Source: Camarhynchus parvulus
Lineage: Eukaryota; Chordata; Aves; Passeriformes; Thraupidae
NCBI RefSeq assembly: GCF_901933205.1
Contig: NC_044576.1
Coordinates: 8,279,024-8,343,023, forward strand
Direction of reading: 5' to 3'
DNA: 64,000 nt
Numbering within the stretch: the first letter of the stretch is position 1; each line of letters opens with the position of its first letter. A program made the position numbers and the translations under genes. Positions 1-15,100 of the stretch are shown here, one piece after another. The notes beneath the pieces were generated by a model that saw only the letters and a list, made by a program, of their open reading frames with translations, had not been told where the DNA came from and ran no database searches.

Positions 1-3000
1 AAAACTACCAGACCCAAAACAATCAGCCAACCAACTTCAAACAATCCAAACTAAAAAATTCCCACACTTATCAATATGGGATCAACATGAAAATAAGAAG
101 CCTTACACAACTCTCTTAGCCAGCAAGTTAATAGGACTGGGTAATCTATTTTGAGATCAATTTCATATATTTATAATCTCCATAATGGACTAGAAAGAGG
201 AGGCATAGAGTGAAAAAGAGGCAACCTATTAAAAATGTGGTGCATGCGACAGAACTATGACAGCCAGTGCTCAAAGAGAAAAGTGTGAGCAGATAGGGGA
301 ATCAGGCACATTTTCTGCAGTGTGTTAAAAATAGCCAGGTAGAACATGCCAGATTTTTAATACATAATTTCTCATCAGATGCATGTTCCCTTGGCAGTCA
401 CTGCAAGTCACCCTCCACTAGATATTTACAACAATGTTGAATTTCTCCAGGACTTTTCTGTTATTAATAATCCTCACTCCCCCAAAGAAACCCTAAACCA
501 AACGAAGGGTTACAAAATGAAGAGACAGGCAATCACAGCACTGCTTTATGCTGCTCAGGCTCCCAAAGAAAGGTCCAGGAAATTTACTATCAAAACTGTT
601 TTTCCAGGCTTCCAGTCATTTAAAAGCTTCATATATTACTCTGGAGTTACTTCCAAAATTATTTTTATAATTTCTTTTATTTCCTTGCAGCATAACTCTT
701 TCTCTTTGTTTATCTCTTGGTGTATAAATCCAACTTTATTTACATATATATACTGCATCTATTACTGGCTGCCATACTGCAGGCTTTACTGTGCTGCACT
801 TTTAAAACTCAATCATGGCAATCCATTTAGGTACACAATTGTGTTCTCTATAATTGGAATTAATCTATGGGAAAAGGTATTTCCCAGAGATACACTGTGC
901 TATCCTGCATCAGCCAAACACCAGCAGACATTGCCTGAGAACATAAACAATATTTATGCCTTTATTTTTAAGCCCTACTATTTCTGTGATATAAATCTTC
1001 AGGTGTGAGTCAAATTTTCCTGCATGTGAGATATTTTTGTAGATTTATAATAGAAACTATGTAAATATTGATCTCTTTAAAGTCTTTCCCAATAAATTCC
1101 TTTTACTTTACCCTCCCTGAAATGTACTTCTTCAGCTTTCAACTTATTTCTTCTCTAAGCTATTATCAATTCCTTCAGCAATTAAAATTATGAAAAGGAA
1201 AAAAAAACACCAAAACCAAACCATTGGCCACAAGATCCACATACATTTTGACACAGCCCAGGCATGCGTCACTTCCCAAAATACTTGCACATAAATGACA
1301 TTTTTGAAGATACACAGTAGTGGAATTAAAAAGGTATCTTGCCTTTGTTAAGCCAAAATGGGATTTTTCCCACCACTGCTGCAACTGCACCAATCATTTA
1401 ACAGTCTGCTAATTTTTAAAATCCCCATCACAGAATGTACTTTCATTAAAATGCAGGAAATTAAAACAGTTTATTGAAGAAAGCTATTGTATACCCCAGT
1501 GGGAAGCTGCAGATTTTTCCCATTTGTTTATTCTGCAGAAATTAAAACATTAGTGCTGAAATCACGAAGGTGACTTGGACACCTAAAAATTCCTTTAGCT
1601 ACTGAGCTGTGATGTCTCATAAAACTGATGTTCACAAACCTCTGTCACCAAAAAGCTCAGGAGACCATCTTTGATTACAGAAGATACAAATATAAGCCTC
1701 TAGAGAAACTTCCAGTTAAGCACCACCGTGTTTTCACATTATTAGCCTTATTTTTTATTATGAAAAATGGTTTTAGCCTGTTTCCCAACCATATAGGAAC
1801 CACAGCAATTTAATGCCACCAGCAGCAGATATGTTCAAAAACAGGATTGCTACTCAACAATCAAAGAGGTTAAACAAGAATAGGTGGCGGAAATGCCCCA
1901 GGCAGGATTCTCTCCATCAAGAAATAAACTGACCAGCAAGAAAAGCAGGAAAAGGTGACTGAAAACAGAAAAAGAACCCTGAAAACGAGCACTAATAATT
2001 TCAGCAGAGTCTCAGGTCATCAAAAACAAAGAAAACATTCTATGTTACTGAATTTATGCTGTAGGAGAGACAGGACACAGAGCAGGATGCAGTTCGTACC
2101 TACAGCACATTCCCAATAAATAGAGTATTACTTAAGGAAATGTCACCAGCTTGGCTCACAGGATCTTTTAAATGTCTTGATCCATGTTAATAGCTGATAG
2201 CAAACAGTCACTGTCCTCTTTTTAAGCAGTTGGTGATTACAGATGGAACATTTTAAACTGCTGCTTTCAGAAGCTGGGAACAGATGCAGAGCACTGCAAG
2301 TGCAGTATTAGTTCTGCTGTCCAAATCTACAAATATTCTAATTTCTATCAACAGGATTCTCATTCTCAAAAGTAATTGGTATCTGACAGGGCATTATGTA
2401 ACCGAATAAATAAGTCTGAAAGATTTCAACTTCCACAAGCTTAATGTAAATTACATTATTTATCAATGTACTTTAAGAAAAATAGTGACAATAAACTACA
2501 AAGAAATCTAAAAGGTATTTCTTTGTTTCACTACTTTGGTAGTTTTAACTTCTGTGGAGCTGTATAAGCATTTTAACAGAAGAAAAATCTTGCAGTTTCA
2601 AAACCTTCTGGACAAATGTTCTGGGTGTGATTGAGGCAAGGGCAATATTTGAAACATTTGTATCTGACAGCCAAATGTTCAAAGCCATCAATTTTGCATT
2701 ATAACTGTAAGATTTAGAGTCCCTGATGGTGAAAAGATCAATATGAAATTACAAATTGTCACCACTTGCATGTGTGCACACCCCCCTCCATGGAAACCAC
2801 TATCTGACAACAGGAGCGCAGCCCTTTCAAAATCATTTCCCATTAAACATGAGGAACAATTAGTTCAGTGCAGCACTCAGGAAAGGAAATAATATTTTTA
2901 GACATACTCTTTTCTACCTGAATGCATGTACCAAATTACATGTTATAATTAGTCACTAATTGGTGAGGTAATTCACAGTGTTATACAGTGACATTTGAGA

Positions 3001-6000
3001 AACAGTATCTACAACATAGTGGTTTGTCAGGAGGTTTTCCTGGGACAAGCACCCAAAAAGTAAACAAAACAAGTGCTGTACAATGCAATTCAGGACTTTG
3101 CTACCATGAGACCAAAATCATCTCAGACAAAACTTGTGAAGAACATAAAGAATGAAAATTACTGCAGAATATTAAGGCGACGTCTGAGCACACAAAAGTT
3201 GGTACAGTGGTAGCAAGAGCTCCCAGCCATTCCTATGAAGCACAGACATGGCAGTTTCAGGAAAGACTAAATCACAATTCAGTTACCAAAACACTGTTTT
3301 GTCTTTCCAGCGTTGAAAATTATCAGCATTGAGGTTCTCTGGAAACTTTTGACTGAACCTCCTGGTCTTCTTGGGAATTTTTGTTTGTACAAATTACTGA
3401 TCTTTTACAGTAAACTTCAAGTCCTCATTTAAATTCTATTAGCTAACAAAAAGTGAAAATTTTCCAAAGTGTGTTTGGGAGAAGAAAAACCACCTTGACC
3501 TAACAGACTATTCCTGGCTACATCCTCTTGGGAAGTTTCAACAAAGACATGCTAACAGGCCAAAGTGAGCTTTCTTCAAAACCTCTCCAGGTTTTGAAAA
3601 GTGTTCCCAAATATTAGATTCAATCCTGCTTCACTGCACAACCAGGCTGCACTCACATGCAATTTCCATGATCTTAAGAAGAAAATTTCCCAGCATCATG
3701 GGAGATTCCCATTGTCATGTAGAAATGCAAATCCAGACTTCAGCCCTGATTTAATTTCTAATCCAATAAATAAAATATATCTGATTCTGAGAACATCAGA
3801 ACATCAGAACATCTTTTCCAAGATGAAGCCGTACATCTCAGAGTAGCATATTAGAAATTTATCCACCATCCATTCAGTTTTGATCCAACCAGCACCTGCA
3901 CCAGTTGAAATCCCACTAACTTTTAACCGAGAAGTACTTTCAGGTTGGAAGTTTACTAAGTTATCTGAGCATCAGCAGAATAAAATTATCTTGGGCTTTA
4001 GTACTATTTCTGGATTTGTAGTATAAGAACTTGACCCCATATCTCAATCAGATAAAACCAAGTGCAGCAAATGAAAGTTTTGCACAAGAAAAGTCCACAG
4101 GGATCAAAAGAAAATATAAGTAGAGCAAATAGTCAAATGAGTCTGTTTTTAGTAATTTTTAACTTAAGGCAAAATTCCATGCCTTTTGTACTAAAATAGT
4201 ACGAGCACAAAAATGTTCAAAATTAGGTTTTCATTAAAGACTGAAGCAAAACTTACCAGAGCACCTTTCAGGACACTCATTTTAAAGGCTTTTAAACAAA
4301 ATTATGTTTATATTACACATCCAGTTTGCCTCAAATGCCTTAACAGGATTTATATCACAAACCTTAGACTAAGGAAACTTCACAACTTCTACAACAGCTT
4401 CCTAAAATTTTTGTGCAAATTTAGCAACAAGCCTGTCAAATTCCTGCCGACAGCAATGACTTTTGATCACTGCTGCAGTGGCTCTGGAGAGCTGAAAATG
4501 GGAGTTTCTGAGCAATCCCAATTTCTTCTTTTTTTGAAAAAAACCCAACCAAACAAAAAGCCAACACCTAACACCACAGAAAGAATTTGAGTAATTTTTA
4601 AAACTCGTTAAGGAAAAAAATACGGTTTTGTCAATAACTGGGTTCTTATTCTTTCCTGCAGATGAAACAAATATAGAAAATTCTGCTGGCCAAAGATTGC
4701 TAGGGAATATCAACATGCTAAGGGTGTAACTTGGAACTGTAAGGGAAATACTACAAAAAACTGTAGTTCATTTAGACTGACTCATTCCAGCTATCAAAAA
4801 TGAACAAGTTTTTTCATTCTTGGACATAAAAGCAGAGTTCAAGAAAAAGAACTGCAGCAGGCAGTTTAATGGTACTGTAAAAAGTAAAAACCAAGCAAAC
4901 AAAAAACCCCCCAATAAACCTGGCAGTCTATCAATGCCAGGACTGTTTCCAGGATACTTTCATTAATGCACCACCACATGTTGCAAATGGAGTAGGATGC
5001 CATGGCCCAAACTATTTCTTTCCAGCCAGCTATCAAGGGAGAACAGGAAAAGCAAGTCAGATATGCAGTGTCTAAGTGGGTCAATTTCCAGATAGTGCTG
5101 ATACCATGTGAAATCAGAGCTGTATATATATCACAGATGTGATTCATCTCACTACCCCAAAATCATTGAATTTCAAGATTGAAAAGCTCTATTTTCCCAT
5201 TTCAGCTAGTGCTCTGCACTGCACAAGTTTCACTCTACAGACCATTTTCTAGTGTTTTGTCAGTTCCAGTTATAAAAGTCTCAAGTGAATTGGTTTATAA
5301 TATTTCCCTGAGATGGCTCTTTCACAACCTAATATATCTCTGCCATACAGTTAAATTTCTCCCTTGCTTGCTTTTGTCCTATGGGATTAATTCTGTGACC
5401 TGAGCATAGATCTGCATGTGCTTACATTTAAAAATTACATTAAGATGCTGGCAGAAAAAGCCTTCATATATGCAACAAAATGAGGTAATGTGACAAAGAT
5501 GGCTGGGAAAGGGAATAAAAAAGATTGCATTATTAAAGAGCAATTCACCAACACAATAAAGTTCAAGTATATAAAGAGAAAAAAGCTGCTCTACTTAGTC
5601 TTGAACAGAGAAATCCATTTTTTACATCTAACAACAGCAATGAATTTACTTAATTCCACCAGTACAAGCAAATCCATCAGGAAAAAGTATGTAACTTCTG
5701 CTTTAGTTTGCTTTGTAAAAGGGAGACAACGCTTCCTGAACCAGGGAGATTGCTATCTGCTTAGATTCAGTAGCTATCAATGAGGATAAAAATTATACAA
5801 AGAAATAATATATCTGCATTTCTTTGAGGAGTTGCATAGAATATTCTTATTCACAATTATTTATAAATCCATACAAAATACAAGACTGCAACTTTGCAAT
5901 TCTGTTCCGCACTTATGCACAGATAAATAGTGTTCACACAAAACCATGCCATTAGCAATTTGAGTATTCATTTATTCGTTTTTATTTAAAAATTGGTCTA

Positions 6001-9000
6001 GCTTTTTAATTATTTTCATGCATTTTAGCAGGACTTGCTAAATAATTTGATTACAGCACAGACAGTGTTGCCATTTAATCAATATTGAAAGTTGAGCAGC
6101 AGATGTGAACAAAGAAAAGATGACATTAGAGGAAGCCATAACAGTAAAAAACTTCATTTCAGACTTTCATAAACACATTGCAGGGAGGGAATCTTTACAA
6201 CACTCAAATTGCATTTGCTCATGTGCTTAGATTCAACAGGCTGTTTAATTAACATTTTTAATATATTTTTAGATATGGATAATCATAAACAAGTTATTGT
6301 AAAAAAAGTCTACAAGCTTCTCTTTTGGTGTTTAGAACTTCATTTTCTGTTTCTGGAAAAACAGTACAAATATTTGTCTGAAAACAAATTAGCCACAAAT
6401 GTTCCAAAATGTTTGGACTGCATATTGGAGCTATGAGTAATGCTCTGTGTGTTTGACCAGCCACTCTTCAGATAACATAACATTAACTGAGATTTCAAAG
6501 CCAAATCTTTCAACTTCAGAACAAGTGATTGACTGCAGCTATTTATTCGCAGCATCAGCTTCGCTTTGTGGAATACACAGGAATATTTTCTACTGGAGCA
6601 GAAACATGCAAAAAGGCTTTAACAGCTAAATAATTTCCTGGGTGCAGATAAAGAGGTTGGTATGAAGAGAGCTCTGCAGAACAGCTCAGTGCCACCCCTG
6701 GTACACGCAGACCTGGGCATGTGGAAGTTACAAAATCTAAATTAACGCGCAGATAAGTTAATGTACAAACATACAAGACCAAGCGGAGTGGAAGGTTCAT
6801 CTCCAGGGAGCTGAGCACAGATCATAAAAACACAAGCCTGGAATCACTTATGCTGCATTATTGTGATCAATGATTTTGGCCCTTTGCTACAGTATTGCAG
6901 CAGCCCTGAGAAAGATGCAATTACCTCTTTTGAATAATGGAGTTGAAAAGACTTGCTCCTAAATGGCAGCACACACAGTCTAGTGCTTAATTAAGACTCT
7001 TAGTGAGTGTTTTCATTACCTTTCTAAACACCATCCTTAGTCCAGCTAATTTTCCAATGTTTCCATTGTTACAGAGTAAATTACAATTAATAAATTGACT
7101 AACCCACATTAATTAAAGATGGTTGTCATGAAAAGCCTTTTAACCACCTCAAACTAACACTCTGAATCTTCAAACACCCAAAATTTAAAAACATTATGAA
7201 AATTAGATACGAAAGACTGTGGAGTTTTTTTCATTCTCCCTTTGACAGTCATTACATTTTTTTCCACCATTCCTAGCAGGACCATCATAATTCATTTTTC
7301 AGCTTAACAGTCTTAACTCTTTATTTTACACCCCCATCTCTCACTCTTCAAAGCCTTTCCCTATGAACTTTCCTTCTATTTAGCAAACACCCAGCTGCAG
7401 AAAGTCTCAGGAAAAAAAAACTAAACTGCATTTCAAATTCAACAGTCTGCAGTTTATGTAAGTGAAGACAAATAATTCCACAAGCCCAGTCTAGTAAGAG
7501 AAAGAGATGTCTTTTAAACTAGCATAAAATCATCTTACATATAAAGTATTTACTTATTAAATAACCACTGGTGATCTATACAGCCAGTCCCATTAACCAT
7601 CAGCTTGTTCTAGCTCAGCTTTGTGCACCAAGCATTTCTATAAGTAGTATGTTAAATATTATGTATTTGCATGAATCAGGCCCATAAGAAGGAAGATTGG
7701 GTCAATTGCTATTTGTGAACAGCAGCACTACATTCAACCACTGCCTCAGGGCCTTTCAAGACAGCACAGGGGTGGATGAAGGCACAATAGCAAAGCATGT
7801 CTAGGCAAGCACTCGAGCTCAGCGTGGGAAAAGGAAAGGAAAGCACTCAAAGCTGACAACATCACAGAATCTTTCCTCCCTGTCTTTGTTTCAGAACTAC
7901 CTCCACAGGACATCAGCCTTTTTATGTTCTCTGAGTGATGTTAAATACTCATGATGAGCACCTGAATTTGTATTATTAACAAGTTAAATGTTCATTATCT
8001 TGGTTTTTTTTGTAAGATGTAAGTATACATACAGATGTTTCATGCAGTAATATGCAAAAGCCTACATTAAAGGCAAAAGCATTTAGTAACCATGCTAAAG
8101 AAAACCTCCCAAACCCACCTCTAAAACCTTCTAATTTTACTGAACTCCTCAAAGTTAATCAAAGCATTAGACTAACTCTTGGAAAGTAATTTTCATCTGA
8201 AAAAAAACCTATGTCTCAAAACTTATAGCACTGGAGTCCCCAGACAGAATTTATGATAATAAATATATCCCATTGCTTCATTAATTGTTTATAGGTAAAA
8301 TTTTGTTTACAAGTGTACAGAAAATCCATCCCAATCACCAAAGCATGTAAAATTTTGGTTTTACTTCAGATGAAATGAGAATGGAGGAGACACATTTTCT
8401 TCCATTCTCACCAGAATGATTTATCATTAATTTAACAGTAATGGGGAGAAAAAAAAGAGAAACCCCCAAATACCCAAACCCAGCAATTCCCAAATGATTA
8501 CAGAACAACGAGCAAGCCAGGTTGAAAGCCATCAGTGAGAGGGAGCACATGCCTAACTGCACAGTCCAGCTGACATCACTTTCATTATAGTGCACAAGTG
8601 TGATGGAGTGGACACAGCTTTGGGGAATTTGGTGGCAGATCTGTCTCTTCCCTCTGACACTGCTGAAGCTGCATGTCCAATCTGATGAGAGCTCATCAAG
8701 AGCTCAAAGAGAGAGGCAGCTACTCCAGCTGCCCCAAAGAAATACACATTGACGTTGACAACTGGAAGCCAATCCATCCCAAGAAAATTCCAATGATTAA
8801 ACTGATTTGATTTACTCTTGTTCAGTCAAGCCTGGTCAATAACCTAGAAACCTTCTCCAAATGGTACCTAACTAGGAGGGACTATTCAAAGTGTGTTTGT
8901 AGGACTTGAGTTCTGATTAATGAAATTCAATCCAAACAATATAATTTAATTTCCTTAGTTACGATTCTTCTACTTCTAGAGAAGCAATGTAGATTCTTCT

Positions 9001-12000
9001 TCGACAATGTTTTCAACTGACAACATTTTGTGATTGACAGAGTATTTTGAAAAGATAGTTAAAATACTTTTTAAAACCATGAAATTGTGGAATCCTTTAA
9101 CTAAAACTTAAGTTTTATTTACTATAGAAAGTATTAACTCACATAGGAAAATTTTAACATTGCATTGTGCTGAGTTGTGCAAGTGTTAACTAGTCAGTAC
9201 TCACTAAAAATATTTTCCATGAGAAGATGCTACTGTAATGAAATGTTCCAACTTTAATGGTCAGTTACAAGTTATTAGGTTCCTTGCCAACACTTTATCA
9301 TATGTTAGACTATCCACCTAAAAAAGAAGAGATGCTTTTTGTATTCTACTTCATTATAATACTTTAAGTCAATACACTTGATCAAAATTAACGTCAAGTT
9401 TCACTCTCACAATATGATTTTAGAAAAGTTTAGTACTTTGAAATAAAATGGTAGAAGACTGGAAGGCAAAGAGCAATTTTGATTTGATTATCGATTGCTG
9501 TAGCTAATAATAATCCATCAAAATTACTGATTTAACCTCCTCCTACTGGTTTAATAATCAAAATAATGTCTTGAAATTCCTCTTGACTGGCTGCAGAAAT
9601 GCTGTCAGTGGAGCACTCAGATCAGGTTGATATCTGTTCTCAGCTTCAGCTTTAATGCACAGAACCACCACTGGCCAAGACTGAGCCCACCAGCAATGGT
9701 GGCACCACTGGTGTAACTCATTTAGGAAGGGAAGAAAAACTGCACAATTGCAGCTGGAGACAGAACTGGGAATATGTGAGAAAACAACAACTGAGACGTC
9801 AGTGTTGGTGGAGAATAAAGGTGAGGAGCAATCCATAAAAGACTAACAAATATCTGAAAAAATACTTGTGGAGAAAAAGATGGGGTGGGGTAGGGCCATA
9901 TTCAGAGATGATATTGAATGACGCCATGAAGGACAGAGTGCTGTTTTAAAGAAGGCACAAGTTGGTTGCTTGGGACTTGGGCATCCATGTGCTGGGCAGC
10001 GCTGGGCACCAGACAGGCATAGCACCCGCAGTGGAATCCTACTGCCCTGAGAAATGAGCATTCCCTGACAAAACCAGCACTGGACTGATCCTGGTCTCTG
10101 GGCACAGCACTATTGCCTAATCCAGTTTCCCAAGAAGGATGAATTTACACTGCAAAGCCTTCAGCAGTGCCTGAGGGGAGCAGGGGGCACACTGTAATGT
10201 TAAACTGCCCACAGCTCTGGCCAGTGACTGCTCAGGAAGGACAGGCATTAGAGGAAACAATTAAAATAAGGAACCTTGCATTAGGGCAAATTGACAGAAT
10301 CAATTTTTGTAGTAGTGAAAACCACGGGGAAGTTTCTGTGATGTGTTTTAATACTGAGAGCCCTGCCTTGCAAACAGGGAATCTGAGGTGGGACCCTGCT
10401 GCACGGTGCATGGCAGAGCAGGGAGAGCCAGGCTAATACAGGTGGAAACACAAGCTCAGTAACATGAGAATAATTCCACCTGGAGGGTTCAGTTGCAGTG
10501 TCCCTTGCAGGGACCATCTGCAGTGCTTTCCACTCCACAGTAGGAGTAGGACCACACATTGCTACCAGGTCAAGCTAGAGAGACTATATTATGTGTTCAA
10601 AATTACTCAAATACTCTAAAGAAATAAATTTCCCAGCAATGTAGGTGTGTCAGTATCAAAGAGCAGGCCCAGTCTGCACTGGGATTTAATCTGAAAACAA
10701 AACATTAGAAATTATGAGGTCCACATGACCCAAACCCAAATCTGCTCTACACTCTCCCAGAAATTTCACAGTCTATGCCATTCAAAGGCCATGCTCACTT
10801 TCTGGGAAGTGGGTATTCCCATTAGAAACACACTCATCCAGCAGAGCTCAAGAAGGTAGCACGAGACAACATTGCCTCATAGCCTTAATTAAGCTAGTCT
10901 TTTCTATAGGTACTGGAATTCTTCTACCAATAGAAACTGTCATAAATTCTATTAGATTTTACCTGTTACCACCATAACTGTTTTCAGTTACACTAGGCTG
11001 TGCCTGCTGAAGTCTTTTAAGAACCAGATTTAAACAGTGGGTTAGATATCATACAGTCTCAATCATTACTACAAAATAATACATGGCATTCTGTTTTTCA
11101 CAGCTTGAATTCATGGGATAAAACACAGTCCCTTAGTTTACCCACAGGAATTGCCATTACCCAGGGCAATAAACATGGATTCCCTCTACAGCCATGGCAC
11201 TGATTCTGCACCCATCCCTTACTGCAGTCATGCAATTAAAATGAAATCTCATGGTTTTTGAACATTACATGTTGTTGATTTATCTGACCAATGTCTCCCT
11301 GACAGAGCCCTGAGGAGCTAATGAGCCACAGAGAACACCTTAGCTTCGGCTGTTCTCACATTTCATTAAGTGAGATAAAGCACAGGAAGAGAACATGTGT
11401 GCTGAGCCTTCCAAAGTCCTGATAAGGCATTAATAAACTTTATCAAATTCTGATTATGGCTGTCTCATTATGGATTTTGTTACACTTTCTACAGATAGCA
11501 CCACTGGTAAATTAAATGCCAGAAGTGCAATGTTTGAGTCTGTTCACCTGAGTGAGCAATGATAAGTAACAAAAGGCAACGGACAAAATCTCCTTATTTT
11601 TCCAGTGTTCACTGGACCAAAGCAAATTTGTAGATGTTTAAGTTCTCTATTTGTTTCTAACAAGTACATGTCACTTTTTAAGAGGCAAAAGTGCACAAAA
11701 TACAGCATTTTATTATCTAAATTCTTCAAGCACTTCACCTGAAAGCCCAAGTGCCACCTCTAATCATAAAACAGCATACACTAAGCAAATTCTTTTGCCA
11801 AAATCTCTTACATTCTTTATTATTACATGGTATTAGGAAACTGCTGATTCAACAGCAGCTATTTTGCTGCAGAATGGATAAATTCTTAAGTAGGCATAGA
11901 TGTGTCATGCAGAAAATATTAGCAAAATAGTTTACTATTATGATATAGGTGCAAAGACAGAAGGAAATGCATTCTTATTAAGTAGTTTTGCTCATCCTAG

Positions 12001-12104
12001 GGAATAAGAGCTGTGTCAAACATTAAGGTACCTGCCTGAACACAGACATTTTCATAAGCAGGCTAAGCCATGTGATTGTTTCCAGCATTTTATTCAGCTG
12101 TTAA
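1..12104. other. Non-coding AT-rich DNA, no gene seen
   Basis: I see no convincing gene, RNA gene or young repeat in this stretch. It is AT-rich single-copy-looking sequence with scattered A and T runs. The longest open frame (379-1008, plus, 209 codons) has no recognisable domain, has the F/I/Y/L-rich composition of translated AT-rich DNA, and has no splice or promoter context. Around 6,960-7,140 and 11,280-11,520 there are blocks rich in TTAATTA and ATTAATAA words that resemble the texture of conserved non-coding elements, but this cannot be judged without an alignment. Confidence 0.7.
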
Positions 12105-12185
12105 TTTGGCTGTGTGACCCTGGGAAGTCAGCCTCTGTTCTCTGCACTGCTGCAATGACACTGGGACAGAGATGGGAGCTGTTTA
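12105..12185 (+). repeat. Possible MIR/CORE-SINE scrap
   Basis: A short stretch contains GGCTGTGTGACCCTGGGAAG followed by a CTCTGTTCTCTGCA-type segment. This is the word order of the central core of MIR-type SINEs in sense orientation (tgtgacc-ttggg-aagt, then cctctgt). Only about 80 bp align by eye, so chance similarity is possible. Confidence 0.3.
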
Positions 12186-15100
12186 ATGACTCCAGATCTA
12201 CAGATTAAAAAGTTTTATACAAAAAAAAAAAGGTATTTTTAGTTCTTTCTGCACATGAGAGGAATGCTGGTTGACAGCAGTGTGGCAGAGCCAACTGATG
12301 AGTAAGAAGTGGCATTGCAGTAACTGACAGAGGTATGTGGGACATGCCAAAACTATTAGAGAAGTTAACACAGATATCATGCAAAACAAATGCAGTGGCC
12401 TGTAAAGCAGCAAGGAAGAAAACAATAATAAATAAACTTAAGCAAACTTAGCTAGTTTCCCATTAAACAAAAGCCCTAAGGCTGCAGCAAAATGGGCTGG
12501 AGAGGAAATATAAGAAAGAAAATATTATCTTTCCAACATCATGTAATAGCTAAGAGAAACAGAGCCCAGACCTTATGGATCGAGAACAAGAGCCTACAAG
12601 ACTGGATTTCTCCTTTGCCCAAAAGCTCATTAGCTTTCACAGAGCCATTAAAAGAACACAAAATCAAAAGCCATGTACACATATATAAAACAGATTTTTT
12701 CTTTAAGTGCTAAAAAGTGCCTCATGAACCACCATGAACAAAGACAGGTAAAAAAGCAATATTTTATTATACCTGATCTCTAAAAAAACAAAAACCAAAA
12801 CAAAGCAAAAAACCAAAACCAAAATCAACAAACAAAAAAACCCCTCAAAACCTTCCTGGGTGCTTTTGACAATTTAGACATCTTCTAGTGAAAAGGTCCT
12901 TAGGTATGTCCAGTTACTGCTGCCCCAATTTTAGCGCCTCCAACACTTACTGGTAACACTTAGGTTTAATTAAAGCATGAGGCTTAATGAATGTTTAGGG
13001 GAATGTAATACTTAAATAGTGTCATTCAAGGACAACTTTGTTTTCCAAGGTAGCAATCAGTCTTACTCCAATCAAAATAAAATCAATAAAGTGGAACTTA
13101 GCAAATCAGACACAGTATTAATAATTGCAACAGTAGTCATCCTGTGTTAATAAATGAAAAAGAGTTAGCAATAGTGAACTATGTGAGTGAGTCTGAGTAA
13201 AACTTTTTACGCCATCCCTATACAGAAATTGTTGCTTGTTACACTTCTGGAACACAAGGAGCAGATTCACTTATGCTTTTTTTCCAAAGAGTGCAGGAAC
13301 ACACCAACTCCCCACACTTTTATCTCTTTTTGATTTGCAATGATTTGGGATCCTTCTCCATCCCAATTTCCTGTCGGGGGACAGAAACCAATACGTCTTG
13401 GGGCGATGCTTGGGGGGCTGAAAGCATCTTTTTAATTATTTCAGCAAGCAGATGTTACTCAGTCACTGGGCTGCTCCATCCTGGTGCTGCTGGAGGCTCC
13501 TGCCCCTGCAGGTGATGGGATGGCTGCAGAATGTGGCAGAGGAATGTGAACTGAATCCTAAGCGGGACAAGGCTGTTGTTAAAGCTTATGAACAATGTGG
13601 GTGCTGAGCAGAAGATCAGTAGCACAAACACAGCTGTCCAAAGGACCACGTGCCCCACGCCATCCCTTTTTTATGAGGCACTGATTTTTTAATTGTTTTT
13701 ATTACTGTAGGAATTTTGGAAAAAATTACTCCATGCAACCTAAGCTTCATACCATTAGCTTTCTATTCAATACACTTTCCTCCTCAACTTTATTCACGAT
13801 GTTCTAGTTAAATCTCTGACATCTCTTGCAGAAGCTTTTTTTATAAAGGACTTATAACAACCATAAACATCTGCTCTGGGTAGAAACTCAGCATATAAAG
13901 GCTCAGTGAGGGAATACTCACACCATTTAAAGTGAATTTAGTATTTGTAAAGGCACTGTAAATGAAAGAAGCCTCAATACCTTCAGTGATTTTATAGTTC
14001 AAATGATAACACAAATACAAAATGTCTCCTCTTGCTTTTCCCTCTCCTCCTTCCCTGTTTCCTTCCCTCAGTTTTCTCCCACAATGGTGAAGCACAACCT
14101 CTTCCCATTGGGAAGGTAATCCAGGATGATGGGCAGCTCATCACTCAGGCTTTCTGCTGAACCTGTCACTGAGGAAGGGTCCTTCTTTCTCCATCCCAAA
14201 TCACTCAGCCACCGGGAGCAGAGGGAGGAGCAGCCGCTCCCCTGTGTGAAGTCTCTCAGGGGCCGTACCCACTGCTCTGATTTTACAGGGGAAAGCCTTC
14301 TGCTGCAAGAACCAAAGTAACTGTAACTAAAAAGGGTTCTCAAAGGCTCTTTCTTATGTCCTGTAATCCCATTAATTACTGCTTACATGATTTAGCTCTT
14401 CCCTACACCCTGTCACAAGCCTTTCTCAACTGTTCCATCTTTAAAAAAAAAACCCTGAAACCACAAAAACAATAAAAAACCCGCACCCTGACAGTAATAT
14501 TGTGCAAGAAGTCAAACATTCCTGTGCCAAGAATCACATGCAGGCCATTAGAATATATCAGTTTTCAAAAAAAAAAAAAAGAGAAACTCTACAGGTAGAA
14601 AGATGGTACTCAGAAAGTATTTGGTATGTACACAACCAGGTATACAATTCCCAGGACCAAGAAATTCCAACAAAATTCTGAGAATACACGGAAAATATAT
14701 TGGATTATAAGGATTAGATTAATTTGACTGTTCTTTCAGAAGTCAAAGTCATGATATTGTAACTTCTCAAGCAAATGGTCCTCAGCACCTTGTACCAGGT
14801 CTGATTGCATGAAACAAACTTTAAAAATTGCCTAAAATCTAGTTTGAAAACCATGGTTGGGACTGAAAGATGTTTTGTTGAATGTATTATTTTTTAAAAT
14901 TGCCTTACACAAAGTACATTTTAAAATTTTATCTTTTCTAGGCTAAAACAATTACTAAAAATCAAACCTTTTCTTTTTCCACTTATTCAGCACCAGTTAA
15001 TGGCCTCTTATAGTAATTATATAAACTTAATATATCTAGACACACAGCACCCAGAAGTGTGAGGAATAAGTGATTTTAAAAGTCTTAGAGTGTGACTATT

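Noticed and set aside
379..1008. 209-codon open frame on the plus strand, longest outside repeats
   Set aside because: No domain, no splice or promoter context, and Phe/Ile/Tyr-rich composition expected from translating AT-rich DNA. Not reported as a gene.
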